A stretch of DNA of 64,000 nt from Nocardioides sp. Kera G14 (GTDB taxonomy: Bacteria > Actinomycetota > Actinomycetes > Propionibacteriales > Nocardioidaceae), in the NCBI RefSeq assembly GCF_020715565.1, contig NZ_CP085839.1, forward strand, positions 620,001-684,000, written 5' to 3'. The notes under the pieces are model-generated. The model did not search any database, was not told the origin of the DNA, and saw nothing but the letters and a program-made list of their open reading frames with translations. The translations under genes were made by a program, and so were the position numbers. Below, in pieces: positions 37,069 through 45,368 of this stretch (positions are counted from its first letter, which is position 1; each line of letters opens with the position of its first letter).

Positions 37069-38955
37069 GTGGAGGCCGAGGCGGGCGGGCTCACGCGCGA
37101 CGAGCTCGAGGGCGCGCTCGATGAGGGACGTCTCGTCGTGGCCTATCAGCCCTGCTACGACCTACGCACCGGCCAGCTCGTCGCGCTCGAGGCACTGGTC
37201 CGGATCCGCGACCGTGACGGTCGGGGCCTCATCCTCCCCGACCGGTTCCTCGCCGATGCCGAGGCCAACGGGCTCGTGTGCAGGATCGACGACCTGGTCA
37301 TGCGCCAGGCGCTCACCGACCTCGCGCGATGGCGCTCCACCCCCGCCGGCGCCCATCTCTGCGTCGCGGTCAACATCGCCGTGGCCGATCTCGTCGACCC
37401 TCTGCTCCCGGACCGGGTGGCGACGCTCGCCTCCGAGGCGGGCGTGCCGACCGACGCGCTGATCCTCGAGCTCACCGAGACGATGCTCTCCTCGGTCGGT
37501 CGCGGCCACGAGCAGATGCTCGCCCAGCTGTCCGCGATGGGATGCAACGTCACGCTCGACGACTTCGGCACCGGCAACTCGAGCTTCGCCTACCTCCAGC
37601 GGTTCGACGTCCAGGGCATCAAGATCGATCGAAGCTTCGTACAGCTGCTCGGCACCGGCGGGCCGAACCAGCGCGTGGTCGAGTCGCTCGTGCGGTTCTG
37701 TCTCTCCCTGGGCGTCCACGTCGTGGCCGAGGGCATCGAGAACGTCCGGCAGGTCGAGGCACTCCGCCGTCTCGGCTGTCCCTTCGGGCAGGGCTACCTG
37801 ATGAGCCACGCCGTCGAGGCGGACCAGATCGACACGCTCCTCCGTACCGACGGCCAGGGGACGGTGTCGGTGCTCGCCGACCACCCGACCCGCCCAGCCC
37901 CGGTGATGCCCGACGTCTCCGCGGAATCCGGAGGGCTGGCCGGCTCCGCCCCGCTCGCACGGGTGCTCGTCGCTCTCGGGACGCTCGCGGTCCTGACGGT
38001 CGTCGGCCTGGTCGTCGGTCGCCTCGTCGCCGTCCCGGTCGGGGTGGCGGTCGTCGCGTTCTTGCTCCTCCTGCTCTGGCTCCGCACCGACGTACGTCGA
38101 CGACGGCTCGAGTCCGACCTCCGCGAGGCCCGCGCGTGGGCCACCACGCTCATGACCGAGGCGCCCGCTCCGCTCGCCCTGTGTGACGCACAGGGGCGGA
38201 TCGAGCTCGCCAACCCGGCCTTCGCCGAGCTGATCGGCCTGGAGCTTGCCGTCCTCCGTGGCCAGCAACTGAGCAGCTGGGTGGCGCCCAACGACCTGCT
38301 GCCCTCGGCCGACGGTGTCACCCGCGCGACCGTCGTCCGGTCCGGTGGCGGGGTCCGCTCCGTGGAGACGCGGACGCGACCGCTCCGCGACCAGCGCGGG
38401 CGCGACCTCGTCCTCCATGCCATCGCCGACGTCACGCCGCACGAGGCCGAGCAGGAGCGCCTGCGCGCCGAGGGAAGGTTGGACCCGCTCACGGGCGTGG
38501 GTAACCGGATGGTCGTCTACGAGGCTCTCGCTACGGCGGTCACCGGCGGTGATGAGTCGGCGCTGCTGATGGTGGACCTCGACGGATTCAAGGCGGTCAA
38601 CGACACCCTCGGGCATGCCGTCGGTGACGACCTGCTCCGGACCGTGGCGGCCGCCATGACCGAGGCTCTCCCCGCCCGCGACGTCGTCGCTCGGGTCGGA
38701 GGCGACGAGTTCGTCGCTCTCCTCCGACTCGACGACGGGACCACGGCCGGCGCCGTCGCCGAGCAGCTGCACCACCGCCTGCAGGAGGCCATCGATCACC
38801 ATCCCGCCTCACATGCGGTGGCGGTCGGCGTGAGCGTCGGACTCGCGATCGTGGGGCGCGACGGCGTCGAAGCCGAGGAGCTCCTGCGTCTCGCCGACCT
38901 GCGGATGTACGAGGCCAAGCGGAGCCGAACAAACGAGTTGCCGCTCGATCGCTGA
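37069..38955 (+). CDS. EAL-PAS-GGDEF cyclic-di-GMP protein
   Basis: A 628-residue bifunctional second-messenger protein with an unusual order. The phosphodiesterase EAL domain is first: EAL at residues 41-43, LDDFGTG at about 163-169, IKIDRSF, VAEGIEN and GQGYLMSH, with the catalytic residues present. Two hydrophobic segments follow (about 298-340), then a PAS domain (about 365-460) and a C-terminal GGDEF cyclase with GGDEF at 544-548. Both enzymatic halves look competent. The usual order is GGDEF then EAL. GTG 37069 follows a GGGAGG ribosome site; a short direct repeat GGGGAGAGCAAG precedes it. Confidence 0.9.
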   Translation: MEAEAGGLTRDELEGALDEGRLVVAYQPCYDLRTGQLVALEALVRIRDRDGRGLILPDRFLADAEANGLVCRIDDLVMRQALTDLARWRSTPAGAHLCVAVNIAVADLVDPLLPDRVATLASEAGVPTDALILELTETMLSSVGRGHEQMLAQLSAMGCNVTLDDFGTGNSSFAYLQRFDVQGIKIDRSFVQLLGTGGPNQRVVESLVRFCLSLGVHVVAEGIENVRQVEALRRLGCPFGQGYLMSHAVEADQIDTLLRTDGQGTVSVLADHPTRPAPVMPDVSAESGGLAGSAPLARVLVALGTLAVLTVVGLVVGRLVAVPVGVAVVAFLLLLLWLRTDVRRRRLESDLREARAWATTLMTEAPAPLALCDAQGRIELANPAFAELIGLELAVLRGQQLSSWVAPNDLLPSADGVTRATVVRSGGGVRSVETRTRPLRDQRGRDLVLHAIADVTPHEAEQERLRAEGRLDPLTGVGNRMVVYEALATAVTGGDESALLMVDLDGFKAVNDTLGHAVGDDLLRTVAAAMTEALPARDVVARVGGDEFVALLRLDDGTTAGAVAEQLHHRLQEAIDHHPASHAVAVGVSVGLAIVGRDGVEAEELLRLADLRMYEAKRSRTNELPLDR

Positions 38956-38965
38956 CCCCGACAGG

Positions 38966-39871
38966 GTGACACCTGTGACCCTGCGCGATCGCCTGCTCGC
39001 TGTTCTGCTGCCGACGATCTGGGGGTTCAACTTCGTCGTCCTGGAGTGGGGGCTGGGGTCGGAGAGCGACCCACAGTCCGAGCGGATCCCGCCGCTGCTC
39101 TTCGTGGCGATCCGCTTCCTCTTCGTCGTCTTCCCGGCGATCCTCTTCGTGCGCAAGCCCGATGTGCCTCTGTCGAAGCTGCTGCTGATCGGCTCGTTCA
39201 CGCTGGGCGGGCAGTACGGCCTGCTTTACACGTCGATGGCGCTCGGCATGCCGGCGGGCCTCGCCTCGCTGGTCCTCCAGGTGCAGGTGCCGCTGACGAT
39301 CGTCCTCGCGGCCACCGTCCTGCGCGAGACGCCCACCACGGCTCAGATCGTCGGCGTCACCATCGGCGCGATCGGCATGGTCGTCGTCGGCGCCGGCAGG
39401 GGCGGCCACATCACGGCCGTCGCGCTGGTGCTCTGCCTCGCGGCGGGCCTCTCTTGGGCGATCGGCAACGCACTGACCCGGGCGCTCCGGGTCAGCGGCG
39501 GCTTCAACCTCACGATCTGGTCCTCGCTCGTGGTGCCCCTGCCGATGATCCTGCTGGCGGTGGTGGTCGAGGGGCCGCACGGGGTGGCCGACGGCCTTGA
39601 GGCCTTCGGCTGGAAGGCCGGCGTCTCGACGGCGTACACCGTCCTCGTCTCCACCATGCTGGGCTTCGCGATCTTCAACGGACTCCTGGCCCGCTACCCC
39701 TCCAGCAGCGTGGTGCCGTGGATCCTCATCGTGCCGGTCGTCGGCATCCTCACCGCGTGGCTCTGCCTGGGGGAGACGCCGAACGCCGCCGAGCTGGTCG
39801 GCGGCGCCGGGGTGATCCTCGGCGTCTGCATCGCGCAGGGGCTCCTACGACGACGGGGCCAGCGGGTGTGA
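38966..39871 (+). CDS. EamA/DMT-family permease
   Basis: A 301-residue inner-membrane protein with ten predicted helices in two EamA repeats: LLAVLLPTIWGFNFVVLEWGL and SLLLIGSFTLGGQYG-like helices in the first, VVPWILIVPVVGILTAWLCLGE in the last. The drug/metabolite transporter family exports amino acids and other metabolites. It starts ten bases after the cyclic-di-GMP gene (GTG 38966, or GTG 38975), suggesting cotranscription. Its end forms part of a bidirectional terminator. Substrate unknown. Confidence 0.85.
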   Translation: MTPVTLRDRLLAVLLPTIWGFNFVVLEWGLGSESDPQSERIPPLLFVAIRFLFVVFPAILFVRKPDVPLSKLLLIGSFTLGGQYGLLYTSMALGMPAGLASLVLQVQVPLTIVLAATVLRETPTTAQIVGVTIGAIGMVVVGAGRGGHITAVALVLCLAAGLSWAIGNALTRALRVSGGFNLTIWSSLVVPLPMILLAVVVEGPHGVADGLEAFGWKAGVSTAYTVLVSTMLGFAIFNGLLARYPSSSVVPWILIVPVVGILTAWLCLGETPNAAELVGGAGVILGVCIAQGLLRRRGQRV

Positions 39872-39885
39872 ACCCAGCTGGCCCC
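39855..39885. terminator. Bidirectional terminator between convergent genes
   Basis: GGGGCCAGC (39855-39863) pairs perfectly with GCTGGCCCC (39877-39885). It overlaps the stop of the DMT permease and lies 18 bases beyond the stop of the minus-strand small protein, so it can serve both. Confidence 0.8.
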
Positions 39886-39902
39886 GACAGGTCTCCGGTC
39901 GG

Positions 39903-40046
39903 TCAGGTGAAGATGCTCACGCCACCCGGACCGACGAGCAGTCCGACAACGATCAACACGATGCCCCAGAGCAACTGGCCGCGCACCAACGCGACGATCC
40001 CAGAGACAACCAGAACCACAGCAATAATCCACAGCAGAAGCGCCAT
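39903..40046 (-). CDS. GPGG-motif small membrane protein
   Basis: A 47-residue protein with an ATG at 40046 behind GGGAGG (six-base spacing). It has two hydrophobic helices: LLLWIIAVVLVVSGIVAL (residues 3-20) and LLWGIVLIVVGLLVG (25-39). They are joined by a short RGQ turn, and the protein ends in GPGGVSIFT. The G-P-G-G C-terminal motif is that of a small membrane-protein family found across actinobacteria. No function is known. It is divergent from the HTH-membrane fusion gene at 40198. Confidence 0.85.
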   Translation of the reverse strand: MALLLWIIAVVLVVSGIVALVRGQLLWGIVLIVVGLLVGPGGVSIFT

Positions 40047-40197
40047 GTTTACCTCCCGAATAGACGTGACCTTGAGATACCCGGGCTAATCCGGCTCATT
40101 CCTCGCGCGATCGGAAAATCTTCCGAACGGGGCCTCTGTGCTGACCATGTCGTCAGGGGCATGATCCGTTACCTTTGGCCCCGGCGTTTCGGGCGCC

Positions 40198-41205
40198 GTG
40201 TATGTCCACTGCCACTTCCGGGGAGCCGTCATCACCGCTGGAGATCCGCTGGAGGCGTCAGCCGCGGCATCGACCGTGACGCCGTTGGACGGGTTGATCC
40301 TGAGCCTGCGCGAGCGCCGCGCGGAGGCCGGGACGCCGTCGTACGCCGACATCGCCGCCCGCGTGATGGCGGACCGCCAGGCACGCGGGATCCCGGAGTA
40401 CGAGGCGCGGATCGCCCGCACGACGGTCTACGACCTCTTCCGCGTCGGTCGGAAACGGATCGACGCCGACCTCGTCGCCGAGGTCGTGCGGAGCCTGGGA
40501 GCTGACGAGGCGGAGGTCGCCGCATGGCGGGCCCGGTGCGCGGAGGCGGCACGCCCCGCGAACGACCAGGCTGTCCCTGTCGTCGACGAGCGACTCGAGC
40601 TCCCGCCCCTCAGCGCCGGTCGCCAGACCCTGCAGCGCCTGCGGGCACCGCTGGCGGTCGCTCTCATGATCGGGTGCCTCGCCCTGAACCTCGCCGGCGA
40701 CGCCTTCAACAAGGTGGTCCCCTTCGACCTCTACCTCGACATGATCGGCACCGCGATCGCGGCGATCGTCCTCGGCCCGTGGCACGGCGCGCTCGTCGGC
40801 GTCCTCACCAACGTGGGGGAGGCGCACTCCTCGCACAACTGGAACGCACTGTGGTTCGGACTCTGCAACGGCGGCGGTGCCCTGATCTGGGGTTACGGCG
40901 TACGGCGCGGCCTGGGCCGCTCGATCCCACGGTTCGTCGGACTCAACGCCTTGGTCGCCCTCTTCGTCACGTGCCTGGCCACCGTCATCATCGTCAGCTT
41001 CTACGACGGCCACACCGGTCATGGCAGCGACGGGCTGGTCGACACCATGCTGCAGCGCGGCCAGTCGATGGTGGTGAGCGTCTTCTCCACCAACCTGCTC
41101 AACTCGCTGTGCGACAAGATGCTGGCGGGCTTCATCGCGCTCTTCGTGGTCGACGCGATCATGGTGCGTCAGAGCGGTGAGAGCACGCCGCTCAAGCTCG
41201 GCTGA
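40198..41205 (+). CDS. XRE-type HTH fused to ECF S-component-like membrane domain
   Basis: A 335-residue two-part protein. Residues about 28-125 look like a cytoplasmic XRE-type helix-turn-helix region: LDGLILSLRERRAEAG, PSYADIAARV, TTVYDLFRVGRKRIDADLVAEVVRSLGADEAE. Residues about 145-325 are a membrane domain of five or six helices with LYLDMIGTAIAAIVLGPWHGALVGVLTNV, which resembles S-components of ECF vitamin transporters. The fusion suggests a membrane-bound transcription regulator that senses a small molecule, but this is inference. GTG 40198 is uncertain; another GTG lies at 40276. It is convergent with the AurF-like gene across six bases. Confidence 0.7.
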   Translation: MYVHCHFRGAVITAGDPLEASAAASTVTPLDGLILSLRERRAEAGTPSYADIAARVMADRQARGIPEYEARIARTTVYDLFRVGRKRIDADLVAEVVRSLGADEAEVAAWRARCAEAARPANDQAVPVVDERLELPPLSAGRQTLQRLRAPLAVALMIGCLALNLAGDAFNKVVPFDLYLDMIGTAIAAIVLGPWHGALVGVLTNVGEAHSSHNWNALWFGLCNGGGALIWGYGVRRGLGRSIPRFVGLNALVALFVTCLATVIIVSFYDGHTGHGSDGLVDTMLQRGQSMVVSVFSTNLLNSLCDKMLAGFIALFVVDAIMVRQSGESTPLKLG

Positions 41206-41211
41206 GGGACG

Positions 41212-42189
41212 TCAGTCGGCGGCGGCGCTGACCTCGCTGCGATAGCGGGCCGGCTGGCCGTCGATCCCGAGTGCCTTCCACAGCAGACGCGCCGGGCCCT
41301 TCCGGATGCCGAGGTTGTCCGCGAGCATCCGCACGTCGGAGAAGAGGTCGCGCAGCAGCTTCTCCGAGTCGTCGGAGCTCCACCAGATCTCCTTGGCGAC
41401 CTCGCTGGGGATGCCCATGTCCGCTCGCGCCTTGGCGCTCGGGATCATGATGACGTCGCACAGTGCCCGCATCGTGACCGGGAACATCACGGTGAGGAGC
41501 TGGCGCTTGATCAGGCCCAGGTCGGGCCAGTGGTGCTCGAGGTACTGATGGGCGAAGCCGATGTGGCGGGCCTCCTCGGCGATGTGGATCTGCATGATCC
41601 GGTCGATCAGCGGGTGCGAACCGCCGGCGCGCATGATCGACTTCTGCAGGTGGTCGATCGGCTCCTCGCCGGCGAGGATGCCGACGAAGAAGAGCTCGGG
41701 GAACCATGATCCGGCCGACGTGATGAGCGGGGCCAGCTTGGTGAACCACGCCGGGGCGCCCGCGATGTCCGTGCCGAACCGGTTGACGGCCTCCTGGAAC
41801 ATCTGGACGTGGTGGGTCTCCTCGGTGACCTCGTGCATGGCGTAGCGGAACTCGGGGTTGCGGTCCTCCATGCCGATGAGGTGGTGCATGACGCCGGCGA
41901 TGAGGACCTGCTCGAACTGGCGACCGACCTTGGCGATCTGGGCGAAGCGGTACATCCCGATCTCGATCTGGCGCTCACGCGGCAGCGTCTTGTACCAGGG
42001 GTGGCGTCCGATCTCGTCGGCGTCGTTGAGGATGAACCGGGGGTCGTCGTACTCGATCGACATCTCCGGCTCGTCCCAGGCGATGTCGCGGAACGCCTCG
42101 AAGTGCATGTCGACCGAGGCCTGCGACAGGGTGCGCAGCGTCTCGTAGTACTCCTGCCGGCCCTGCGGGCGGGTGTGCAACGTGGTCAT
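41212..42189 (-). CDS. AurF-like diiron oxygenase
   Basis: A 325-residue helical protein of the AurF/ferritin-like type. Iron ligands are seen in paired helices: FEQVLIAGVMHHLIG, HEVTEETHHVQMFQEAV and QIHIAEEARHIGFAHQYLEHH (E..H and EE..H patterns). Members oxidise amines or other substrates using a diiron centre. ATG 42189 follows GGGGAGAAG. It is the second gene of an operon with the acyl-CoA dehydrogenase 22 bases upstream, divergently controlled with the TetR gene. Substrate unknown. Confidence 0.82.
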   Translation of the reverse strand: MTTLHTRPQGRQEYYETLRTLSQASVDMHFEAFRDIAWDEPEMSIEYDDPRFILNDADEIGRHPWYKTLPRERQIEIGMYRFAQIAKVGRQFEQVLIAGVMHHLIGMEDRNPEFRYAMHEVTEETHHVQMFQEAVNRFGTDIAGAPAWFTKLAPLITSAGSWFPELFFVGILAGEEPIDHLQKSIMRAGGSHPLIDRIMQIHIAEEARHIGFAHQYLEHHWPDLGLIKRQLLTVMFPVTMRALCDVIMIPSAKARADMGIPSEVAKEIWWSSDDSEKLLRDLFSDVRMLADNLGIRKGPARLLWKALGIDGQPARYRSEVSAAAD

Positions 42190-42211
42190 GATCGCTTCTC
42201 CCCGTTGAGTG

Positions 42212-43369
42212 TCAGCTCGGCGCCGGAAGCGAGCGAGCGATGATCTCCTTCATGATCTCGGAGGTACCTCCGTAGATCTGGGAAACGCGAAGATCCGCCC
42301 ATGCCCGCGCGACCGGGTACTCGTTCATGTAGCCGTAGCCGCCGTGGAGCTGGAGGCACTTGTCGACGACCTGCTGGGCGTGCTCGGAAGCCCAGAGCTT
42401 GGCCATCGCGGCGGTCGGGATGTCGAGCTTGCCCTCGAGGTGGAGTTCGATGCACTCGTCGAGGAAGGAGCGGGTCACGCGGATGTCGGTGAAGACCTCG
42501 GCCATGACGAACTTCGTGTTCTGGAAGCCGAAGATCGGGCGGCCGAAGGCCTGCCGGTCCGTGACGTAGGTGTGGGTCAGGTCGACGACGGCCTCGGCCG
42601 CGGCGAGGCAGGAGACCGCGACGATGAGTCTCTCCTGGGGGAGCTGCAGCATCAGCTGCACGAAGCCCTGGCCCTCCTCGGCCCCGAGCAGGTTGGACTG
42701 CGGGACGCGGACGTCCTCGAAGGAGAGCTCGGAGGTGTCCTGCCCCTTCATGCCGATCTTGTCGAGCACGCGTCCCCTGGAGAAGCCGGGGGTGTCGGTC
42801 GGGACGATGACCAACGAGATGCCAGCGGCCTTCTCCTCGGGGTTCGTCTTCACGACGACGAGTACGACGTCGGCCTGGGCACCGTTCGTGATGAAGGTCT
42901 TCGATCCGTTGATGACGTAGTCGTCACCGTCCTTGAGCGCCTTGGTGCGCACGCTCTGAAGGTCCGAGCCGGTGCCCGGCTCGGTCATCGCGATCGCGCC
43001 GACCACCTCACCGGAGGCCATCTTCGGAAGCCACTCCCGCTTCTGCTCCTCGGTGCCGTAGGCGAGGAGGTAGTGGGCGACGATGCCGCTGTGCAGGCTG
43101 GCTCCCCAGGAGGAGTCGCCGGCGTAGGCCTGCTCCTCGATGAGGATGGTCTCGTGCGCCCAGGTGCCCCCGCCGCCGCCGTACTCCTCGGGGATCGAGG
43201 CGCACAGGAGGCCCATCTCGCCGGCCCTGTTCCAGAGCTCACGGTCGACGTGCTTCTGCTCGATGTACTTCTCGATGTTCGGCTTGACCTCCTTCTCCAT
43301 GAAGGTGCGCGCGAGGTCGCGGAAGTCGTCGAGGTCGCTGTCCATCCAGGGCGAGCGGCGAGGAGGCAT
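42212..43369 (-). CDS. Acyl-CoA dehydrogenase
   Basis: A 385-residue FAD enzyme oxidising an acyl-CoA. Signature segments: IPEEYGGGGGTW, GAIAMTEPGTGSDLQSVRTKA, GSKTFITNGAQADVVLVVVKT, RQAFGRPIFGFQNTKFVMAEV, and the C-terminal LQLHGGYGYMNEYPVARAWADLRVSQIYGGTSEIMKEIIAR, with the usual glutamate base region QIYGGTSE. ATG 43369 follows AAAGGGG. Together with the AurF-like gene it forms the minus arm of a divergent pair facing the TetR regulator, so a specialised lipid or amine pathway under local repression is likely. Confidence 0.93.
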   Translation of the reverse strand: MPPRRSPWMDSDLDDFRDLARTFMEKEVKPNIEKYIEQKHVDRELWNRAGEMGLLCASIPEEYGGGGGTWAHETILIEEQAYAGDSSWGASLHSGIVAHYLLAYGTEEQKREWLPKMASGEVVGAIAMTEPGTGSDLQSVRTKALKDGDDYVINGSKTFITNGAQADVVLVVVKTNPEEKAAGISLVIVPTDTPGFSRGRVLDKIGMKGQDTSELSFEDVRVPQSNLLGAEEGQGFVQLMLQLPQERLIVAVSCLAAAEAVVDLTHTYVTDRQAFGRPIFGFQNTKFVMAEVFTDIRVTRSFLDECIELHLEGKLDIPTAAMAKLWASEHAQQVVDKCLQLHGGYGYMNEYPVARAWADLRVSQIYGGTSEIMKEIIARSLPAPS

Positions 43370-43404
43370 GGGTGCCCCTTTCGGGTCGGAGGGTCGAGAG
43401 TGGA

Positions 43405-43421
43405 CGATACAGGCTGTATCG
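43405..43421. promoter_or_regulatory. TetR-type operator between tetR and acyl-CoA dehydrogenase
   Basis: CGATACA (43405-43411) and TGTATCG (43415-43421) form a perfect 7-3-7 palindrome. It lies in the -35/spacer region of the TetR gene promoter (TACGGT box at 43427-43432) and just upstream of the acyl-CoA dehydrogenase gene, so the repressor probably controls both directions. Confidence 0.8.
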
Positions 43422-43438
43422 GAGTGTACGGTGCCCGC

Positions 43439-44119
43439 GTGGTGGATGTGTCCCGATGGCTGGATCGCGTGGCGAGCCTCTCGCCGGTCAGGCGTACGGG
43501 GGACGACGGGCGCCGACGGGAGCAGGTCATTGCCGCGGCCCTGGTCGCGATCGAGGAGGACGGCCCCGACGTCGGTATGGCCTCGATCGCCGAGCGCGCC
43601 GGCGTCCAACGGCCGAACATGTACCGCCTCTTCAGGGGCAAGGAGGAGCTCGACGTCGCGGTGGCGATCGTGGCCTCGGGCGACCTGGTTGGCCAGGTCC
43701 GTGCGGCGTTCGCCGAGCCCGGTACGCCGCCCGAGATCGTGCACCGCCTCGTCGACGTCTCCGTCGCCTGGGCCGCGGAGCATCCCAACCTCTACCGCTT
43801 CCTCGCCTCGCGTCCGCAGACCCGCGCGCTGCATCGCACCCGGCTGGGGCGCGAGCGCTTCCTCAGTGACCTGGCGCAGCAGGTCAACGCCCACCTGGCC
43901 GTGAACGCGGAGCCGCCCGACGGGGCCATGGCCTCGCTGGTGGGTCTCGTCGACGCCGGCATCATCTGGTGGCTCGACCATGCCGACGAGAGCACCGAGG
44001 CGCTCGTCGACCGGCTCAGCAGGTACGTCGTCGCCATCCTGACCGACGTCCTCGCGCAGGCCGGCGTCGCGGTGGACGACGACCAGCTGCTCGCGCCCAT
44101 CGAGGACGGCGAACACTAG
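43439..44119 (+). CDS. TetR-family transcriptional regulator
   Basis: A 226-residue repressor. The N-terminal helix-turn-helix is IAAALVAIEEDGPDVGMASIAERAGVQRPNMYRLFRGKEEL, the standard TetR DNA-binding domain; the C-terminal ~150 residues form the ligand-binding helices. GTG 43439 lies six bases after a TACGGT -10 box, so the transcript is probably leaderless. The palindrome at 43405-43421 is the likely operator. The gene runs into the convergent ROK gene, sharing the CTAG at 44116-44119 for both stops. The effector may be an acyl-CoA, judging from the divergent operon. Confidence 0.88.
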   Translation: MVDVSRWLDRVASLSPVRRTGDDGRRREQVIAAALVAIEEDGPDVGMASIAERAGVQRPNMYRLFRGKEELDVAVAIVASGDLVGQVRAAFAEPGTPPEIVHRLVDVSVAWAAEHPNLYRFLASRPQTRALHRTRLGRERFLSDLAQQVNAHLAVNAEPPDGAMASLVGLVDAGIIWWLDHADESTEALVDRLSRYVVAILTDVLAQAGVAVDDDQLLAPIEDGEH

Positions 44120-45360
44120 CCGAGGGGTAGTGCGTCCGAGAGCGCTGAGTTGACGTCGACGATCGAGGAGGCCAGGCCTTCGACGGGATCGGTGAGGAGC
44201 GGTTCGAAGGCCATCTCCGCTGCGCCGAGAAGCACGGAATCGGAGCCCAGGCCCGGAAGCGCCAACCGGACCGACGTGCGGGGCGCCGCCAGGGAGGCGG
44301 CACTCAGGCCGCGATCGACCTCGTCCCTCACGAGCTGGTAGAGGGCCGTGTAGTAGCCACCGAGGATCACCCGCTGGGGGTTGAAGGCGTTGACGATCCC
44401 GGCGAGGCCGCGGCCGAGGTCGCCGCCGATGGCGCAGAGCTCCTCCGTCGGGCGCTCCAGGGCGTCGAGGGCGCCCACGATGCCGGTCATGTCGGTGGTC
44501 GCGAGGCCGAGCGCCTTGGCGAGCGCCGGGCCGCCGACGACGGTCTCCCAGCACCCGACGTTGCCGCAGTGACAGGGGGCGCCGGCCGGGTCGAACCGGA
44601 GGTGCCCGACCTCGCCCGCGTACCCCGCGACGCCGCGGAGGGGGTGGCCACCGGCGATGATGCCCGCGCCGACACCGACGTTGCCGGTGACATAGATGAG
44701 GTCGTCGACGTCCACTCCGGCACCGCGCTGGTGCTCGGCCAGGGCGCCGAGGTCGGCGTCGTTGGCGACCGTGATCGGGATGTCGAGGCCGAGGGCGGCC
44801 AGGACGACGGAGGTGAAGGCCACGTCGTGCCAGTTGAGGTTCGGTGCAAGGCGGACGAGACCGTCGCCACTGCGCACCAGACCCGGTACGCCGACGCCGA
44901 TGCCGACGAGAGGAGCGCCCCGCGGTGCCTCGCGGAGGACCGTGCGGATCTGCGCCGCCACCGCTGCGCCGACCTTCCATGCCTCGGGATCGGCGGGCAG
45001 CTCGGCCTCGGTGCGCTCGAGGACGCGGCCGCCGAGGCCGACCCGTGCGACGGCCACATGGGCGACGCCGAGATCGACGGCGACGACGTAGGGGCCCTCG
45101 ACGGCGAGGCGGACCTCGGCCGAGGGCCTGCCTGCGCCCTGTCGACTCACGGCGGCGGGGCCCGTGTGCTCGACGATGCCCGCGGCCCCGAGCTCGGCCG
45201 CGAGGCCGGCGATGGTGGAGCGGTTGAGCCCCATGCGGCTGGTCAGGTCAGCGCGTGAGATCTGACCGGCCGCATGGACATGCCGGAGCAGTGTCCCGAG
45301 ATTGTGGCGGCGGACGGCTTCCTGGTTGGTTCCCCGTCCTGTCCGCCGTGGTGCCGCCAT
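44116..45360 (-). CDS. ROK-family transcriptional regulator (promoter-distal)
   Basis: A 414-residue ROK repressor: an N-terminal winged helix (QISRADLTSRMGLNRSTIAGLAAELGAAGIV) and a sugar-kinase-like domain with ATP/sugar segments VAVDLGVAHVAVA and VGIGVGVPGLV, and the zinc motif CHCGNVGCWE. It is the last gene of the sugar ABC operon, eight bases after the permease. ROK regulators of this type sense free sugars. The stop codon shares CTAG with the convergent TetR gene. A second ROK regulator stands at the other end of the operon. Confidence 0.9.
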   Translation of the reverse strand: MAAPRRTGRGTNQEAVRRHNLGTLLRHVHAAGQISRADLTSRMGLNRSTIAGLAAELGAAGIVEHTGPAAVSRQGAGRPSAEVRLAVEGPYVVAVDLGVAHVAVARVGLGGRVLERTEAELPADPEAWKVGAAVAAQIRTVLREAPRGAPLVGIGVGVPGLVRSGDGLVRLAPNLNWHDVAFTSVVLAALGLDIPITVANDADLGALAEHQRGAGVDVDDLIYVTGNVGVGAGIIAGGHPLRGVAGYAGEVGHLRFDPAGAPCHCGNVGCWETVVGGPALAKALGLATTDMTGIVGALDALERPTEELCAIGGDLGRGLAGIVNAFNPQRVILGGYYTALYQLVRDEVDRGLSAASLAAPRTSVRLALPGLGSDSVLLGAAEMAFEPLLTDPVEGLASSIVDVNSALSDALPLG

Positions 45361-45368
45361 GGTGCGCC

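Noticed and set aside
42212..44980. 922-codon reading frame extending the acyl-CoA dehydrogenase upstream
   Set aside because: The extra part overlaps the TetR and ROK genes and shows no domain; ATG 43369 has a good ribosome site and gives the family length.
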